DNA from: Phascolarctos cinereus | Taxonomy: Eukaryota > Chordata > Mammalia > Diprotodontia > Phascolarctidae | Direction: 5' to 3' | Length of the DNA stretch: 64,000 nt | NCBI RefSeq assembly: GCF_002099425.1 | Contig: NW_018344285.1 | Span: 806,001-870,000 of the forward strand | Part shown: piece by piece, positions 52,921-64,000 of the stretch | How positions within the stretch are numbered: position 1 is the first letter of the stretch | How the letters are laid out: each line of letters opens with the position of its first letter | Made by a program: the position numbers and the translations under genes | The notes under the pieces: model-generated | Databases searched by the model: none | What the model was told of the DNA's origin: nothing | What the model saw: the letters and a program-made list of their open reading frames with translations, nothing else

Positions 52921-55675
52921 CTTCTGGAGTACCAAATTTGAGCAGCCTCCCCTACACAAATTTCTGTGTTATTGCATTTTACAAGTTCACATCAGCCTCT
53001 AATTCTTCATTAAAATATGAGTGATATCGGAAGAATATAGCAGGATTATCACACCCATAATTTTGGACATTCTAATTTTCTTCAGAAATCTAAAATCACA
53101 TTTTTATTTTGGGAAAAATCATTTGATGCTATTCATTTATATTCAGTTTGTAGGTCACTAAAATCAATAGATTTTCTCTTTCGAGTGAATTGCTATCTAG
53201 CCACACATTCCTCATCTCATAATTCTGAAGATTTTCTGTTTGGAGCCTACATGTGAGATTTTATATATGACTCTGTGAAATTACAACCTTTAAAATGTAT
53301 CTCATTGATTAAAGCTGTTATCTTTTTTAAAAATTTCTTCAGTTTAGTCTGTTATAGAATATGGAACTGGACACTTCAATTGCTTACAAAGGAAATTTAA
53401 GAAATTGTTTTACTACCAAGGAGATTAAAGCCTAGCACTTTACTTCACACACAAGAAAGACCACAATCCCCTATCTTACATGTCTACATTTCAGTGTAAA
53501 ATAACTCTTCAAAAGAATGGAGTTGGAAGAAATTATTTAGGTTACAAATTAAATACAACCATCACTAAAGTAATTAGTGGTTTTCAAGATGGGTGTCCTT
53601 ATTCGGCCTTCCTTTAACATTCTATCAAGGTGTCCTTTTAAGTTCAAAAAAGTTAATACAATAGAATCATGCAGCATCCTGGCAATGTCATACCTGCTTT
53701 GGGAATGTCAGACTACTACAACTACAAAATCCATCAAAACTGCTTCCTACAGACTCTCATATTTCAAAGGATAGAGGATCAAGGCTGCATATGGGGACCT
53801 TTCCACACCAAATGCAAGAATGAAGAAGTAAGAAAATAAACAACCCTCACAGCTAATAAAATATCCTGGCACATATATCTATATCTCCACCCAATATTTA
53901 TAACCTTAATGACTGCTCAGATGGTGTCACATTGGCAATCACTGGCAGAATCTGGGACACAGTGTTCACTAACTATGACCTTTTGTTCTGTTGTCTTTGA
54001 AATGTTATTCAACTCATTTTTGATTAATGAAGGTGGAAGACTTTGTCAATCTACATAGCACAATCCCACATTGATAACAAAGAAAGGTATGCAGGGCAAT
54101 CATTCATTCATAAAATGGGTGTAGCCTGTATACAACAGGTTTGTTTAGTCCCTTTGGGACAAGGTTCCTGTATGCATATAGATATGCTTTGTAGACATCC
54201 ATTTCAGTTCAGTTTTAGAAGGAAAGACAACATATTGAAAAGGTCCCAAACTACAGAAAGAATATACATTTTATAGTGGATTGTGGAGTTTCATACTATG
54301 CAAATTGATTAACAGCATGTTACATAATGATATTTGTACCATAAGCAAGTTTCTGTTCTGTGATGTCAATATTCAGTATTTCAGTTGTATGAACAGAGAA
54401 ATGAGGAATACATATGAAATCTGGATTAAGTATAAGTTTCAGGTTTTGTCTGTGTGTATTCCTGATCACAAATGTTTATTTTATTTGAAACAGAACTATA
54501 GGAAAAAATGGTAACTTCAATTTAGTGTAGAAAATATGCTGCTTCCATTTGCCTTAAAAATAGGGCTGACCAACTTAATTGAATTTTGAGGGTAAATTCA
54601 AAGAGTAGAACAGTGATGACTTACCAATCATTTAAATGTTGTCTGTACCTAGGAGTGACTGAAGTAATATTTTTCAACTATCTTCACTTGGAACAGTACT
54701 TTGTGATGCAATACAGAAAAACAGGACAGCAAGTACCAATTCCCTGTTGTACAAACTAAAGCACAGTACTTCAATTTCTGCCCACCCCTTAGAGGAAGAT
54801 CAAAATTTCCCTCTTAACCTCCTCTCTCTCTTCATTCTTGCAACAGTTTCCCCTGCTTTTCTTCTTCTTCTTTAACCTTTCCACATCTCTGTTCTTCAAA
54901 TTGTGAGTCAATGAGGGAGCATAGCAAGTGTGTTATAATTGAGATTGATATGAACTATCTCAGTTCTCTAGCCTTCTTTTGACTACTGTGTTTTGCAGAG
55001 TCTTACTTTCAAACCATCACAATCTTTTTTCAGATTGCCACTTATCGATATTGTCCATGTCTTCCTGATTTCCTTTAGTGCTGTTGTCATTATTCTCCTA
55101 AACCTATTACAAAAGGGAATCTTTTCAGCAATCATAGTCTACCCAGGGACTCTACCTACTTATTGCTAACAATTAACTTCAAGCTGGGACTAGCAGGATC
55201 ACCCATTAGTGAAGAGAAAAGTACCGTCTTTTATGGTCAGATAGTTTTAAGTCCAAAAGTCAAGTTTTTTTTTTTCCTGAGATTTCTAGAAGTTGCATTG
55301 TGCACTGACACCAAATGGAACTAAAAAGCAACCAATTTTGGATGGTTGTTTTTGCCTGTTCACATATAGGCTGATTCAAACTAGTAACAGTGCTGTGTAA
55401 ACTTCATTTTCTCTCAATATCCTCATTAGCAGCTGGGGAAAAGATCTGTTTGACAACAGATTAAGAAGCAGAGAGTGAGCCTCACATATTCTAAGTAATT
55501 TAAAGCTCTAGCTGAGGCTCAGGAAAAATGAAAGAAAATGGAGCCAATCAAATATCTTTAACTTGCTATCAAAATACTATCCCAGATAGGAATTTTCTAT
55601 AAATAATTTCCACCGAGGATAGCTCTTAATAGAGAAATAATTTTCTTTGACATTCATTATGATTAAACAACAGTG
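52921..55675. other. No feature recognised
   Basis: About 2.7 kb with no repeat or exon I can name. Open frames at 53577-53774, 54043-54276 and 54281-54514 lack any family resemblance. A CT-rich patch lies near 54810-54880. Confidence 0.4.
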
Positions 55676-55686
55676 AAAAGAAATCT

Positions 55687-56003
55687 ATTTTTCCTTTTTA
55701 AATCATTGTTCATTTTGTCTTTTTTTTAAATTTTGTGTTCCAAATTCTCTCCCTCCCTCCAGCCCCTCCCCTACTCATAGAGATGGCAAGCAATATGATA
55801 TCACTTATACATATGAAGTCATGTAAAACATTATTTTATATTAGCCTTGTTGCAAACAAAAAAAAAAGAAAGAGAAATTAAGAAAGTGAAAGAATTACAC
55901 TTCGATATGAACTCACAGTTCATCAGTTCTCTCTCTGGAGATGGATAGAATTTTTCATCTGGAATTATCTTGGATCATTGGCTTCAACAGAATAACTAAG
56001 TCA
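55687..56003 (-). mobile_element. L1 LINE, short 3' end insertion
   Basis: 5'-truncated L1 of about 315 bp: pyrimidine block near 55740, ATGGCAAGCAATATGATATC near 55784 and ATGGATAGAATTTTTCATCT near 55942. An 11-bp duplication, AAAAGAAATCT, lies at 55676-55686 and 56004-56014. Confidence 0.85.
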
Positions 56004-56074
56004 AAAAGAAATCTTTAAAGCAAGTAATAAACCATGCAAATTGTATATATATTAGAAAAATATAGGATCATATA

Positions 56075-56245
56075 TATAGGACTGGAATGGACCATAAAAA
56101 GTCATCTTTCTCCCCTGACCCTACCCCGTACTATTTTATAACTGAGGAAACAGACACAGAAAGTTTAAGGGACTTGCCTAGGATGTATAGTTGGTAAGTG
56201 AGACCCACAATTTGAATCAATGTGCTTGAACTGCAAATTATTGAT
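56075..56245 (-). mobile_element. MIR3-like CORE-SINE
   Basis: Reversed copy: GGACTGGAATGGACCATAAA near 56079, ATAACTGAGGAAACAGACAC near 56138, GGGACTTGCCTAGGATGTAT near 56169. Confidence 0.7.
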
Positions 56246-57209
56246 GATATATATTCTCATTACCTATGTTTTGGATTTATTTTTATTGAATTGCACCCTA
56301 TGGAGAAGAATTGCTTGCATTTCCAAGGGGCTAAACTCCTCTTTGAATGGCTCACTGTCCACGTAAAATAAATTTGCTCATCAGTTTGAGGAAGAAATTG
56401 AATTATAGCTTGTCAGTAAAAGGCTCCTAAAATGATGGTATAGGGACAGCTCCTTTAGACTAACATGAATCTCTCTCCAAACCTAATTCATACTTAAAAT
56501 TGACAGGCTTATCAAGAAAATATTATGACATCAAATTTCCTTTTATACAAATCTGATTTTGTATGTTTGCTTTTTTTTTTATTTTGTTGTCATAAATATC
56601 TGCTAAAACACCATTACATAGCCCACAGATTCCAGGCAGCCCCAGATGAGGGATAATTCACTCACCTTTGTATCATTAACTGCTGTGGAAAGTCTAACTC
56701 TTTGGCTGCCTTTAGAAGACTTTATGAGTGTTTTATGATGTTTCCTGGTTATACTGTATTTTTACAACTGTTGCAAATAGACACAAATGTCATAAATTAC
56801 TGAAAAAAAATCATCTTAGATCCCTTGGAGTTTAATAAGGAGCAGTAATAGAAAAGGGAAGTTTGCAAGTGCCACTAAAATCAGCCTGATGAATTCCACA
56901 TGCAGAAGTTCAGATCGCTGAGTCTGATTTGTTAAACTTTTAATGCACCCTTTATTTCCGCCCCCACCCCCAACACAGTTTTAAAAGGTACCTTTAATTC
57001 TGGATAAATGTACTCTTGGCTGAGTGGCACAGCTATTTGTGAAACTTAATGATCCAAATTGGTCTTTACATTCCAGATCCAACAAACAGCTACTTATCTC
57101 CCCCAAGAACAGTCATTATCATAATAAAATGGGAGGAGGGAGGGAGGAATACTTCCAAACTAAACTTCAATTCAGCTGCATCATCTTATATTCAGCAAAA
57201 TTTGATTAC
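56246..57209. other. No feature recognised
   Basis: Nothing assigned; repeat-poor. Confidence 0.4.
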
Positions 57210-57610
57210 TGAACATTCAGACACATGGTGTCAAACTCATTCAAAGGAAGACTGGATGCTATTTAAGGATGCCCCTCTCTCCCTTATCTCTACCAGGTAA
57301 AATTCTATCCATGCTTCCAGACCTAGCTCCAAAGCCTTTGTCCTATAAAGTCCCTTACTCCCTTGTGATGTGTAACTGTTCATCTCCTATAATTCTCAAA
57401 AGCACCTTGTTTGTGCATCTCCTGCATTTATTGAAATAAATTTGGTGCCAGCACATTCTCTTTAATGCACATATACCCCTCTCATCTACCAGCCAATGAA
57501 TGCCTTGAAGGTAGAGCTGGTTTTTTTTATTCACACCATTGTGCCCCAGCACATAATCTAATACCCTATACATAATAGATTCTCAATATGTGTTGAATTT
57601 AATTGAGTTA
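57210..57610 (+). mobile_element. L2 LINE, 3' end (sense)
   Basis: Follows the L2 3' order: TAGCTCCAAAGCCTTTGTCC near 57325, TGAATGCCTTGAAGGTAGAG near 57497, then ATTCTCAATATGTGTTGAAT near 57579. Confidence 0.65.
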
Positions 57611-58089
57611 GGGAAAAATATTTGTCATTTACACTGGTTCTTATGGTGCATAAATACTTTTGAATATCTGTGATGTAATAATTATGGAGAATTGCAAAGA
57701 GCTATTCTGCAGTCACTTTTTGAGGAGCTTACATTCTATGGTCATAGGTTTCAATATCATTATTATCATATCCTGGGGAAGAAAGCTCTACCATCTTATA
57801 GCTTCCAATTTTTGTTAATTTTTCATGCTAACTGCTAAACTTAGTCATTCCTACACTGATAATAAACTGAAAGCCCTGTCAAAGTAGGTTTTACAAAATA
57901 TTCACATATGCCTCTTACAAAAGATGGCAATTGAGTTACATCTTGAAAGAAACCAGTGATTCTAATCTCTTATGTGAAGACAAAGGTAACTGTAAGCATA
58001 GATGGAATTAGTTCTGACCTTTGGGGTAAAAAAAAAATCTAATTCCACATAACAACCTTTCAGAAATTTGAAGACAGAACTCAGAGAAA
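57611..58089. other. No feature recognised
   Basis: Nothing assigned. Confidence 0.45.
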
Positions 58090-58275
58090 GTGTCTAGTTG
58101 TAGACAAAGTACTGGCTCTGGAGACATAAGATCTGGTCTCTATCCCTATTTCTCACTACTTGTGTGATATTGAGCAAGACACTTAGTATCTCTGGGTCTT
58201 TGTTGTATCTCTATAAAATAAGAGTTATAGACTAACGAATTTTTCAAGTCTCTTCCAATTCTAAATTGCGTCCCT
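58090..58275 (+). mobile_element. MIR3-like CORE-SINE
   Basis: Head near 58100, CTTGTGTGATATTGAGCAAG near 58160, ATCTCTATAAAATAAGAGTT near 58207, tail CAAGTCTCTTCCAATTCTAA near 58246. Confidence 0.7.
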
Positions 58276-58480
58276 ATCCATGTCTTATAAATATTACCTC
58301 TTCTGTAGGTTAAAACTCCTTATTTCATTTATCTAAGTCCAAATTATACGGTTTCTGTTCCCTCTGTTCTGTTCCCATGGTCATTTTTCACTGTTAGTGA
58401 TCCAATTTGTCAATATTCTTTCCAAAGTGAACAAAATACCATAGATATAATATGAATAAGGTGGAGAAGGATATCAAATC
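58276..58480. mobile_element. CR1/L3-like fossil
   Basis: Late part resembles the CR1/L3 block around GTCAATATTCTTTCCAAAGT and AACAAAATACCATAGATAT; diverged. Confidence 0.4.
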
Positions 58481-60816
58481 TATTTCCTTCTTTTGTGTTG
58501 CTGTTAATAGCTAACAAGTATTATTCAGTATTAGCTTATATAATATGCCCAGAAATATCTCTTGCAATATAATAATTCTATAATGATCAACTCATATTAC
58601 ATTTTTCATTTTTCCAAGTTTGATAGGTGTTTAATGGATATCACATAACACAACCAACCTACTAAACCAAAGAAGAGTGTCTGAATGAGCTAGAAATCAA
58701 AGGAGGTAATTGGCAGAAATATGACTCTTCTATATATTACAAGGGTCATTTTGATTTGTTTAAAGACAAAGATTGAGTTTATCACACTTAACTAGTTTTC
58801 TCTCTGTGGAGTTCATTGAAATAAATAATCAAGATATGTAAGACAATGTTGTAAGCTTAAGAAGCTCATGTTCTTGCATTCCCTAATGATCTAATGCTTT
58901 TGGCTCATAAAGATCCTCATTCTCTCTTAATTGTGGCTGTGTTTCATGTACACAAACACATTGAATCTGACCTAGAATTACTTCTATTCATATGTGTAAA
59001 CATTACCTAAACATTAATTACTTTGTAGGAGACCTCACAAAAGAAACTATCATTCTTTAGACATTCTTGTTTTGCCAGAGGTCTTAGGATTTAATCACAT
59101 TACATGGAATCCATTATATACAGCATCATACCTGCCTATCACTTTCATATATAAATCTTGGCAATTATCATCATCATCATCATCATCATCATTATTTTGT
59201 TGCTTAAATTTTGAGCAATGTAATTCAGCCTTATGGTTCTCTGCAATATCTTTATGCTAATACTGACAAACATGTCCACACAAAATTATTTTTAATATAT
59301 TCTAAGATAATTCAATATATCTCCTAGGCCCATCCATATCATGATCAAGTGTAATGCTTTCTTTGTAAAGTAAAACATATTTCATCCTCTATAAATCAAG
59401 TTACTCCTGCACACACATATTGTTTTCTAAGCTTCTTTTTTCTAGCTGTGTATATCAGATAAGAAAATATCTGATTGTAGAAAAAAGATTTTTAAAAAAT
59501 GTGTAAATAATGTAGGCCCACATCACTGAAATAAGACTGTGTTTTAATTTGCCTGTGGAAAATCAAGAAAAGGCCTACAGGTAAAATTCAACTTATGTCT
59601 TCTTTGCTCATTTCATAATTGTGTTTTTGCTGTATTGCTGCGTGCATTAACATTATCAAACTATTGTATATTTGATGCTTTGCCTATGACAATGCAGTGG
59701 TCTCTGTTGATAGAAGGCTGAACAGCATCAGGACTGCATTAGAGAAGGAATGTTTTATTTAAGGACTCGGTTGGTAACTCACTACCATATTTCCCTTTAC
59801 AATTTGCTCACCCTAATTGTTAAAACATTTCCTCCTATTCCAGAAGTACAGAGACCACAAATGCCTGCAGATGAAGCAGCCCTGGATAGTCGCCCAAGGA
59901 ACAAACTTTCTTTGTGACCTAACTCAAAGAACACTTTAGAACGTGCTTTATAATCTTCTCAGTTACTCTTTCCCCTGTTCTAGTCTCCTGGAGTTTAGCA
60001 CATGAATTTTCATAGGACCTGAAGTAAGTGCTTAATGAAAGCTCATGGTTTGTAAGGTTTTTAAAAAACAACCAGTCAAGTAGAAAATATACAAAGGTCT
60101 AAATATTCTGATTGATTAAGTAATCCCAAAACTTAATAGGAAATGTCATAATTATATGCTTTTCCTCAATTTCTAAATTGCTTTCCTCTATTTGAATAAG
60201 AAAAAATCAATGAATAGTATAAAGGCCATTTCTTTCTCTAAACATAGTTCCAATGATTGATGTTTTTGTTAAAGAGAACTATATCTCTGTTTCTATTTTT
60301 TCTCTTACTTATAGAAAAAAAAATCAAGGATGCTACATAAAATGTTCTCCATTTCTGATGCTTAATCAGGAAAAAAAGGCCAACTGGACACTGAGAACGG
60401 TCTGAGAGAATAAAATAGATTTCAGAGCAATAAGGCAAGGGGAAACAGCTAAATTTTTATAATCAGGTAAAGCTATTTTAGATTTCTTGGGTACCTAAGC
60501 AAAAGACATGCAGTTGATAGCAATATCCATTATATCCAGGATATGACTGTCCTTGAGTTTAGCTGTGATGTAGTATAGTAGCAGACAATGGCAGTTAATT
60601 AGATTGAAGAACTAGGAAGTCAGGGTATTTGAGGGAGCATGACTATATAGGGTGAAGTCATCGAATTTAAAGGTAGAAGTTGGGATGGCAGTGGGGTGGG
60701 GGGATTTATGAGACAGGCACAGAACTAATTAAGAAAGGATAGAAAATTTTTTAGGCATTGTAAAATAATAGTCACCAGAATCTGGATGGAGTGATTAATT
60801 TGGAAAGAAGGAAACT
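58481..60816. other. Mostly unassigned; one (ATC)n run
   Basis: About 2.3 kb without recognisable repeats apart from an (ATC)n run at 59167-59193. Open frames here have no family resemblance. Confidence 0.4.
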
Positions 60817-60844
60817 CAGAGAGAGAGAGAGAGGGAGAGAGAGG

Positions 60845-60900
<56 letters not shown>
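60817..60900 (+). repeat. (GA)n microsatellite
   Basis: About 84 bp of GA with a few GGGA interruptions; antisense Ser/Leu frames are artefacts. Confidence 0.97.
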
Positions 60901-60903
<3 letters not shown>

Positions 60904-63149
60904 AGAGATTGGTAATTGATGGTGGTAGTCGAAGAAGCTTAAAGTACAAAAAAGGATAAGAGGTGTTCAGAAGATTCTTCCACCAGAAAGAGTGAGTCAT
61001 GGATTATATGGTTCATATGTCAAGGTTCATACGGTATTGGAAAAGATGGCCAAGGATATAGTGGTATCCAGGTCTCAATGCCTCCTAGAAGGAGATATTC
61101 AGCATGTCAGCTACATTCCTTGTAGAGGATTAAAAAAAAAAAAAGATATGGGCACAAAGCATATAGGACAAGAACGTGTAAATGTTTTAGAATCTGTAGC
61201 ACACTAAAAATAAAAATTAATAACAGATACAATGAAGTATTAAATAAAACAATTTTGTGCTTAATTAGCTTCCCTATTACTATTTGCATCAAGTCCTAAA
61301 TAATTATACATCTTCCTGGAAAAGATCAGTAAGACTTTGGTAGTTTGGCTTGACCATTTACATAGAATAAACAGAATATGGGGCAAATGTCTATTTGATA
61401 GATTATCATGTGTAGGCAGAAAGAAAAAAAACAGCAGCAAGAACAACTATAGCATGTGTTGATTACTACTGAATACTGAAACAGCACAGAAAGAAAATGA
61501 ATTGGACTTAGGGTGGAGGAGGAGTAGGAAAGCTACCTAAATTGCCTTTGGGATACTACAAATGTCCTTTAATAACCTCATGAAATCAAAGGCCCAATTT
61601 TCTAGTAATCTTGTAATGTAGCAGTAATACACTGAATACAAAAAATTAAAAAAGGATTAACACAATGAAGAGATACATGGTAGATGTGAGCAGTCAGGAA
61701 ACCCCCCTCCCCATACATACACAGAAACCCTTATACCAAAAATAACAACAGAAACAACACATTGATGAATAGATGACATTGAAGAACAGGAAGATAAGTT
61801 GGGCTGCTCTTGTTGCAAGGAAAGGAGATGGTTGGTGAACAGCTGTTTTTTTTTCCTTTTGCTGACTTTTATTTTGTGCTTGTTAATCTCAAATATTCAT
61901 TATCATATGATAATAAACTTAAGGTTGAGAAAAATACATATCTGAGAGCCTAGAACTGAACTCCTGAAATAAGAAGGTGAGCAGCTAAATGAAATCAATT
62001 GCACTGACTAGAGAATTTCCATGGAGGTGGGGAGGATTGCTAAAGGATAGTCCCATATGTATTATAAATAGGTGGTCTCAAGTCACAGATTAGTGTGGTC
62101 AGGTTCATTGGATCAGATAGTCCAACATCCTATTTGGCTCTATCTTAGAATTAGCAAGGAGAAGGGTTAGTAACACAGCGATGGTTTCAATCTGGCATAT
62201 TAACAAGGCAGGGATGGGGAGAAGCTCTACTGATGCCCTGAAAATGTCAAGAGAAAATAAGAAGACCTCAAGTACATTGGGAAGAATTCATGAGAAGGCA
62301 TGGACAAGATTTATACATGATGGGCAATCAAAGATGGGTTCTTCTTTTTTTCATGCATTTGCTTTACAATGGCTTTCTTACTTAAACTAAAACAGGCAGT
62401 TGGAAGTGATGAGTTCATTAATAAATAAAGCAAAAGTACATAAAAATCAAAGAAAAGATTTCATATTTGGAGGCTATGATTAAAGTGCCTAATTTTGCCT
62501 TTTTTTTACTCTTTGTTTTCTTGTAAAAACAACATATTTTAAAAAGTGAAAAAATATAAATATTTGCAAGATACTTAAGGCACTACAAGCTTCACTCGTC
62601 ATCCCTTAGAAACAAATTCATGAAAAATACATGAATTAAAATTTTGCCCCAAATTTGAAGTTATAATTTGATTCTAAGAGAAATTATTTATTTTCAAAAG
62701 AAACTTAATAGATGAACTACAAATCCATATTTGTTGATCTAACAATTTTAATGTGAATTCAGAAATTGACCCTTAGCTAAAAGGAGTTATTGGGAGAGAT
62801 TAAAATAATAAATTAGGCATTTGTTTCTAAGATATGATAGTAAGAACTAGACAACATAGAGACAAAGAACATGAAAACGTAATTTAAAATCATGCTAGGA
62901 AAATACTTCTCTACATTTTTTCTTCCATTTTCTTTTCTTTTTTTGTTGTTTTTAAATTAGATTCCTTATATTGTCAGTTTCTTAGTAAAGACTATACGTG
63001 CTATATAACTGGGATCATGTAACATAATCACAAAAGCTCATATGGTGGAATATAACTCAAAATTTTCCCCCAACAAAACTTTTGCAAAATAAATTGTCAT
63101 ATATTAAGAATTATGTTGTACACATCTTTACACCCTCTTCCATCACAAA
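60901..63149. other. No feature recognised
   Basis: About 2.2 kb with nothing I can name; an A-run near 61131 and a T-run near 61847 are present. Confidence 0.4.
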
Positions 63150-63330
63150 GCAGTTGTTTACAGCTAGAGAAGACTTTAGAAACCATCTAATCTCACTTTT
63201 TCATTTCATAGATGAGGAAACTGAGGCTCAGATAAAGGAAGTGACTTGCCGAGAGTAACTTAAAAAAGGAGAAATTTGAAGCCAGGATCTCTGACTCCAG
63301 ATCTACTGATGCTCCATAATCTCACTAACT
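63150..63330 (-). mobile_element. MIR3-like CORE-SINE
   Basis: Reversed copy: AACCATCTAATCTCACTTTT near 63181, ATAGATGAGGAAACTGAGGC near 63209, GAAGCCAGGATCTCTGACTC near 63278. The CORE is well preserved. Confidence 0.75.
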
Positions 63331-63444
63331 AGCAAACAATTATATGATATGTAACATGCAATATAATATCATTATAATATAACATAACTTAGCTCTCAAA
63401 CCATATGTGTATATGAGTTAAGAACTGATTGGCATACTAACATT

Positions 63445-63957
63445 TGTAGTTAGGATACACAAACATTCTGTCTCAGCTCTGAGAGAGAAGGAACTAGAAC
63501 TATGGCAGTTTTTAAAAGGGAAAGCAAACTGGAGTAATGCCCAGGATTTCTTAAAGGAATACACACTGTCTTTAAGAAATAGACTGAGAGCAAAGAGGAG
63601 TTGTAATAGCTGAACAGAAGTTAAAATAATGGTTAATTGGATTCCCCAGGTCTATGCTAACTTAATGAGCCAAGCTGGAAAGGACTGTGGCATTGGAGCA
63701 ACCACTGAAAGGAATAGCTTAAAGAAAGTCTCAGTTGAGATAGAGAAGGAAGAATTCAGTCATAAGGTCCTATAAGCATCTCACAACAAATGATACAGAC
63801 TGAAGCAATCAGTCATGTTTACCTCTACAAGAACTGAGAGACGATTCCAGACTAAGTCTACTTGAATCCTCCCCCCATGTCTAATAAATGATAGACACTG
63901 CAATATATTTTGTTCAATTCTCTTATGTCAACATCTCTTGTATTCTGATTTTGCCAC
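63445..63957 (+). mobile_element. Possible LTR-like block (weak)
   Basis: About 510 bp starting TGTAGTTAGG and ending TTTTGCCACA, with an AATAAA near 63884 and no repeat assignment. TGT...ACA ends are LTR-like, but no matching 5-bp duplication flanks it and no family was recognised. It could equally be unique sequence. Confidence 0.22.
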
Positions 63958-64000
63958 AAATATGAAGGAGCTGGAGGTAAGTTAAGAAATATAAGATTTT

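Overview
The window reads as intergenic or intronic DNA from a marsupial. It is AT-rich and contains no host gene I can defend as intact. The evidence for a marsupial is the repeat set. There is a CORE-SINE ending in a short conserved block plus poly(A) or (CAA)n, as in the WSINE/MAR1 group. There are also CORE-SINEs with a BovB/RTE-like 3' tail, a marsupial-type L1, and very abundant L2, MIR/MIR3 and CR1/L3 fossils. I see no copy of the SINE I associate with Monodelphis, so an Australian marsupial such as a dasyurid seems more likely. That last step is inference from memory of repeat consensus sequences, not a search.

Layout. 0-7 kb: an L1 3' fragment, CR1/L3 and L2 fossils, one SINE with a target-site duplication (TSD), a large AT microsatellite and a CAG/CTG hairpin repeat. 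7.35-10.4 kb: a 5'-complete but 3'-truncated sense L1 with a duplicated 5' UTR unit, an ORF1 with a duplicated coiled-coil segment, and the endonuclease part of ORF2. 12.0-18.9 kb: a nested complex on the minus strand. An old L1 is split by a roughly 3 kb ORF1-only (half-LINE, HAL1-like) element, and its 3' end also holds a full-length RPL12 retropseudogene. 23.9-27.1 kb: three L2 copies in one orientation, one with recognisable reverse-transcriptase motifs. 27.2-29.3 kb: two L1 pieces head to head. 35.9-36.8 kb: a retrocopy of the 3' end of USP8 mRNA with a perfect 14-bp TSD. 40.5-41.0 kb: three MIR3-like copies in tandem. 46.4-47.2 kb: an unclassified repeat carrying a fold-back hAT-like MITE. 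50.0-50.6 kb: a probable solitary LTR. 51.4-52.9 kb: L2, L1 and a SINE with a perfect TSD. The rest, to 64 kb, is mostly unassigned single-copy-looking sequence with scattered SINEs and simple repeats.

No genes here work together. The protein-like stretches are L1 and L2 fossils plus two processed pseudogenes (RPL12, USP8). One possible small host exon (about 30.72-30.83 kb) rests only on splice-site look and an open phase. I found no tRNA or rRNA gene, no CRISPR array and no bacterial-type system. The most useful content is the insertion history and a few unusual internal structures in the L1-type elements.
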